A stretch of DNA of 64,000 nucleotides, from assembly GCA_035610835.1 (NCBI GenBank), contig CM069452.1, forward strand, positions 65,134,919-65,198,918, given 5' to 3'. Origin of the DNA: Ophiura sarsii. Lineage: Eukaryota; Echinodermata; Ophiuroidea; Amphilepidida; Ophiuridae. The notes beneath the pieces are model-generated. The model saw only the letters and a list, made by a program, of their open reading frames with translations, was not told the DNA's origin and made no database searches. A program made the position numbers and the translations under genes. Below are positions 60,458 to 64,000 of this stretch, one piece after another; position 1 is the stretch's first letter, and every line of letters starts with the position of its first letter.

Positions 60458-61157
60458 AGGGGTATTTCAATCCAGCTACCCTATTTTGACTGTTTTGACT
60501 ATTAAAATATGCTTCAAAAATGGCAACATTATTGAATTTCATAACCTGATTATAAATCACCACGAGAAATGCATTAAAATAAGTACAAGCATGCCTAGTG
60601 TCGGTTCAGTAATTCATGCGATAAGACTTTGAAAATTGGAAAAGGTTGTCCGGTTGTTTGGGTAAAAACTAATAGCCGTGTGGAAAGTGTTAAAATCAGA
60701 AATAATATTTTGAATAATAAAAAGGCTCGATTCTTAACAACAGCCTTGTCCACTTTCCTGCCCCTAGCCTCTATTTCATTGGAATATACATTTTTATATC
60801 ATTTGGAATCTCCTTTTTCTTCTCCAATATTTATTATTCCGAAGAAATTGCACGAGGTACTGTTGGATCCATTTCCGCTGTGGTTTCACTCGGTCGTGGT
60901 CTTATGGGTGTGTTTTTTAGAGATACAGATCTCAAACTATGGTAACAATGGTGTATGTGATTATTGAGTGAAACTTTGGAATTGAGTAGGGACAAAGATG
61001 AAATAGGGTGACGATCAGATTGAGGATCTTCATTCACAATGTCCTGTTTGATAACCCATAATGTCCTGTTTGATAACCCAGGATGTCATATATAATGGAA
61101 TAAACGATTCAGTATCTACACATGATTTTTTTGTTCATCAAATGGAACACTACCCCT
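60458..61157. mobile_element. TTAA-flanked element, AGGGGTA ends, 700 bp
   Basis: Starts AGGGGTATTTC and ends ACACTACCCCT, between TTAA sites (60454-60457 and 61158-61161). Inside, 60550-60690 is an inverted, diverged copy of the repeat unit at 5898-6590, and 61037-61087 holds a short 22-bp tandem repeat. The ORF 60629-60967 has no recognised domain. Confidence 0.6.
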
Positions 61158-62714
61158 TTAAACCATGAAAAGTGCATCCTGGATTTTGGTCACACCCGTA
61201 CGATTATCATGTCTAGTACAATTGCGCATTTAGTGCCACAATGTTGTATGGGCAATTGCTGCCCTTTGCCAGATTACGTTTGTACCAGGGCACACTATGT
61301 AGCATCAGGACACTATGTAACACATGGCAGCTATAACAGATTTAGAGTTAGAGCATACAAAACATGCGATAGCTGCTCTCAGTTATGTTAAGATGTATAA
61401 CATTAACTCGGCATGTAGGCTACAATGTATACTCCCGGTCAAAAAATCCCCCCCCCCCCCCCCCCCCAACATAGCATTTTGTCCCTCCGCCTAAAAAAGC
61501 TGTACATTTATTTTATTTTGTAAATGGTTCATCAGCAATCTCTTGTGTGGAAAGACATGTTGACTCACGTTATCTGTAAAGAACTACCACCACTTAATCT
61601 TAATTCATTCATTGCAATGGGTGATTAAGAATATCAATGGGGTAAACCATTTACAATGTAATATAAGCAGACACAACCATAAACCTTGTCCCTTACTACA
61701 CTGAATATATGCTATGTTAGTAGGCCGGGATCTTTTTTTCACCGAGAGTATAATGTAACACCAGGCAGCTATAGGAGATTGAACCTTTTGTCACTCCACC
61801 ACGGATTGTAACGCAGAAACACGGCAAACATTTCTCAAACCCGACGAAGCGTTCAAAGTGAAAAGGACCGTACCGCTACACTGTGTACAAGTGTATTCCA
61901 AATTGTTGTTATACGGATTACGTAGGCGTACTAAAACATCTCAATTATGAAATATGTCAATATATGCGGGGTCTTAAAGTTCAGTATGTTTACCAACAGT
62001 TAAAGAAGTGCTATGCATGGAGGTGTAGGTTTAGCTCTACTTACTGGTAATGGTTATTTTCATGCTTGGCAAACTCTAAACAATTTTCCATGTTACTTAA
62101 TTTGCAAAAAAAATCCCCAAGAAATATTGCCAACAAAACACAAATGATTCGAGTGTTTTATTTCTCGGGGAAAGATTTTTTTTTTTTTAATTGTGAATTT
62201 TGTAGCATGGAAAATTGTTTCGATTTTGCCAAGCATAAAAGGGACTGAAAAGCGTAAAAGTTGATGCAGCGCAAAACGTTGCACTTTGACAGTTTTGTGT
62301 CGGAATCTGCCATACGCAAAAGCTGCCACGTGGATATTCTGGGTAGTTCCCTTATGAAATGTTAGGAAAGTAAAAGAGGGCAGCTATTGTTGATTGAGGA
62401 ATAGGAACATCCAAATGAGACCTGTCATCACAAAATGAGAGTTAAGTCGGAAAATGTGATTTTCAGGTTTGTTCAGATTCAAAATGCTAAAAAAAAGCTT
62501 TAAAATGATATGCAACATTTGCTATTGCTCAATGTTTTTCCCAATCAAAATTCAAATTTAAAGTTGCAATTTGGCCCATTTATTGGACCATATCTCCTAA
62601 TGCACACTGGCGACTTAATGCTCATTGTGATAACAGGTCTCATGTGTATCATATCTGCCATGTATATGTGGTGGTCGTGCATAGATTTTGTGTGAATTTA
62701 AAGCCAAGTTACTA

Positions 62715-63111
62715 TACTTTCGTCTCACTCTGTGCAGTTATGTTAGAGCGTATGCCAATGATGGCACCTCATGATCTCGTGCGTGTGATTGTAACGTGCT
62801 GACGTGAGTAACCACACAAAATCCCTACATGTAAATACTGTAAAACCACTTAATTTCGCGAAGGATTTAATTTCGCGGATTTCGCAAGGAACGTAGATTC
62901 GCAAAATTAAATACCTGCGAAACTGAACATTTTGCATTGAAGTAATAGTAAAATGTTCAGATTCGCGTAATTAAATGCCCGCTAAAATAGCAGAAATTAT
63001 AAATTTGCGAAATAAAGTATCCGCGAAATTGTAGTGTTTTACAGTACTACGCGTTTCACTAGAATACACTCTGACGTCACTGCACAGAGTGAGATGAATG
63101 AAGTGTAAAGT
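62715..63111. mobile_element. Outer MITE interrupted by a second MITE
   Basis: ACTTTCGTCTCACTCTGTGCAG on the left pairs with CTGCACAGAGTGAGAT and the following AAGTGTAAAGT on the right. A different palindromic element (62836-63046) sits between the arms, so the outer element was probably in place first. Confidence 0.6.
62836..63046. mobile_element. Inner TA-bordered MITE, TACTGTAAAAC ends
   Basis: Ends TACTGTAAAACCACTTAATT and the matching TGTTTTACAGTA, with repeated TTCGCG motifs inside both arms. The TA borders fit a Tc1/mariner-type insertion. It is 211 bp and related to 15264-15596. Confidence 0.7.
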
Positions 63112-64000
63112 GCAGCTATGGTTGAATTCAAAGCAGTAAAGTTCCTGTATCTACTATATATTAGTCGGCGTCATAATCCTATGGACATAATTCCACCAAT
63201 ACATACGTAAACCCGGAATTGAGTACCGGACGCTTTCAAAAATGACCGCGCGTCCCGATTGGTAATTCATGCATGCATATTTGTTTCGCGCATTTTATGC
63301 ATCTGGCGCAGCGCGCGCGAGCAACGACAAAACATGCTCGTGTGAAACAGCTTGTATTTCGCCCATAGCATTATGGCAGTGACTATTCTTTTGTATCGGT
63401 GCACGGCCTTGTGTTACATTCTTGATAATGAACTGAAACATTTATATGATAAGTATCCCATGTTCCTTTGTGCACAAAACTTTTAATATCCTACAGGCAA
63501 AACAGTAATACTAGATTTCTAGCTCCACACGTCCACCTTTTGCTATCCATTCTGTTGTTGTTGTTGTTGCTCGTTTAACCTTGACTCTCGGGTGTATTCA
63601 GTACAGTTGTAGACACTGTGTAATGACTTTCCCTGAGGGGGCGGAAAAGTGGCAGGACTTGTCAACGAGTTACAATAGAAAAGTAATTTCATGTAAGTTG
63701 GCATATAATATTTAAAAAAGAAACATTATTGTAAGAATGGTTGACATGGTTGAAAGGGGAACAGCATTCCCACAATTCTCGTAAAAGTTGACGTAGGATG
63801 CTGACAAACCATATAACTTGTATCTAAAAGCTTTTCTGATTGGTTGCTGAGAGGATTACTACATCATGTGTTGAGCCGAACAAAGGCCCAGCAACAAATG
63901 GTGATAGGAAATACATGAGCCCTAATTTGATTGGATGCTCGGATGTTTAAATCATGGTAGTAACCAATTAAAAACCTTGTAGCTAAGGGGTAGTGCACTT

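Larger units (their letters stand above)
57300..64000. other. 3' flank, no further gene recognised
   Basis: AT-rich, with the 20-bp tandem repeat, the CACGG MITE, the TTAA element and the nested MITEs. Nothing recognised in 57300-58480, 58640-59770, 61470-62700 or 63120-64000, although 63230-63360 is locally CpG-rich. Confidence 0.6.

Noticed and set aside
61037..61087. Possible CRISPR-like or regular array
   Set aside because: It is only a 22-bp unit repeated about two and a half times with no spacers, in a eukaryotic sequence.

Overview
The window holds the 3' part of one spliced gene on the + strand: a TCF/LEF (TCF7L2-type) HMG-box transcription factor, the nuclear effector of Wnt/beta-catenin signalling. 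Seven coding exons between 28574 and 56014 join in frame to 502 residues: a proline-rich central region, the HMG box split over two exons, a basic tail, a C-clamp split over two exons, and a Ser/His/Pro-rich E-tail ending in a CtBP-type motif. The N-terminal beta-catenin-binding exons were not found and probably lie upstream of base 1. The single C-clamp-bearing TCF, the roughly 37% G+C and the long repeat-filled introns suggest an invertebrate deuterostome (echinoderm or hemichordate). This is inferred from protein style; another marine invertebrate cannot be excluded.

Layout. 1-28573 is intron or 5' flank with many small inverted-repeat transposons, a CpG-rich candidate promoter at about 6835-7620, a tRNA-derived SINE, and a 3.7-kb near-identical direct duplication (17753-21443 and 21544-25254) either side of a 100-N gap, which looks like two haplotypes joined by the assembler. 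28574-36919 carries five exons: the central region and both halves of the HMG box. 36920-53901 is a 17-kb intron with a 5'-truncated L2/CR1-like LINE and several MITE families. 53902-56014 carries the two C-clamp exons and the E-tail; the intron between them has a GC donor and contains a 0.53-kb fold-back. 56015-64000 is 3' UTR and 3' flank with more MITEs, one nested in another.

How it works together. In the known TCF family the HMG box bends DNA at CTTTGATC-type sites, the C-clamp adds contact to GC-rich helper sites, the centre binds Groucho/TLE, and C-terminal PxDLS motifs recruit CtBP. The last three parts of that architecture can be read here. There are no other host genes, no rRNA, no complete tRNA gene and no CRISPR array. 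The most interesting signals are the GC-AG intron and fold-back inside the C-clamp, a possible internal promoter for a dominant-negative isoform, and several non-autonomous DNA transposon families whose ends and target-site duplications can be read directly.
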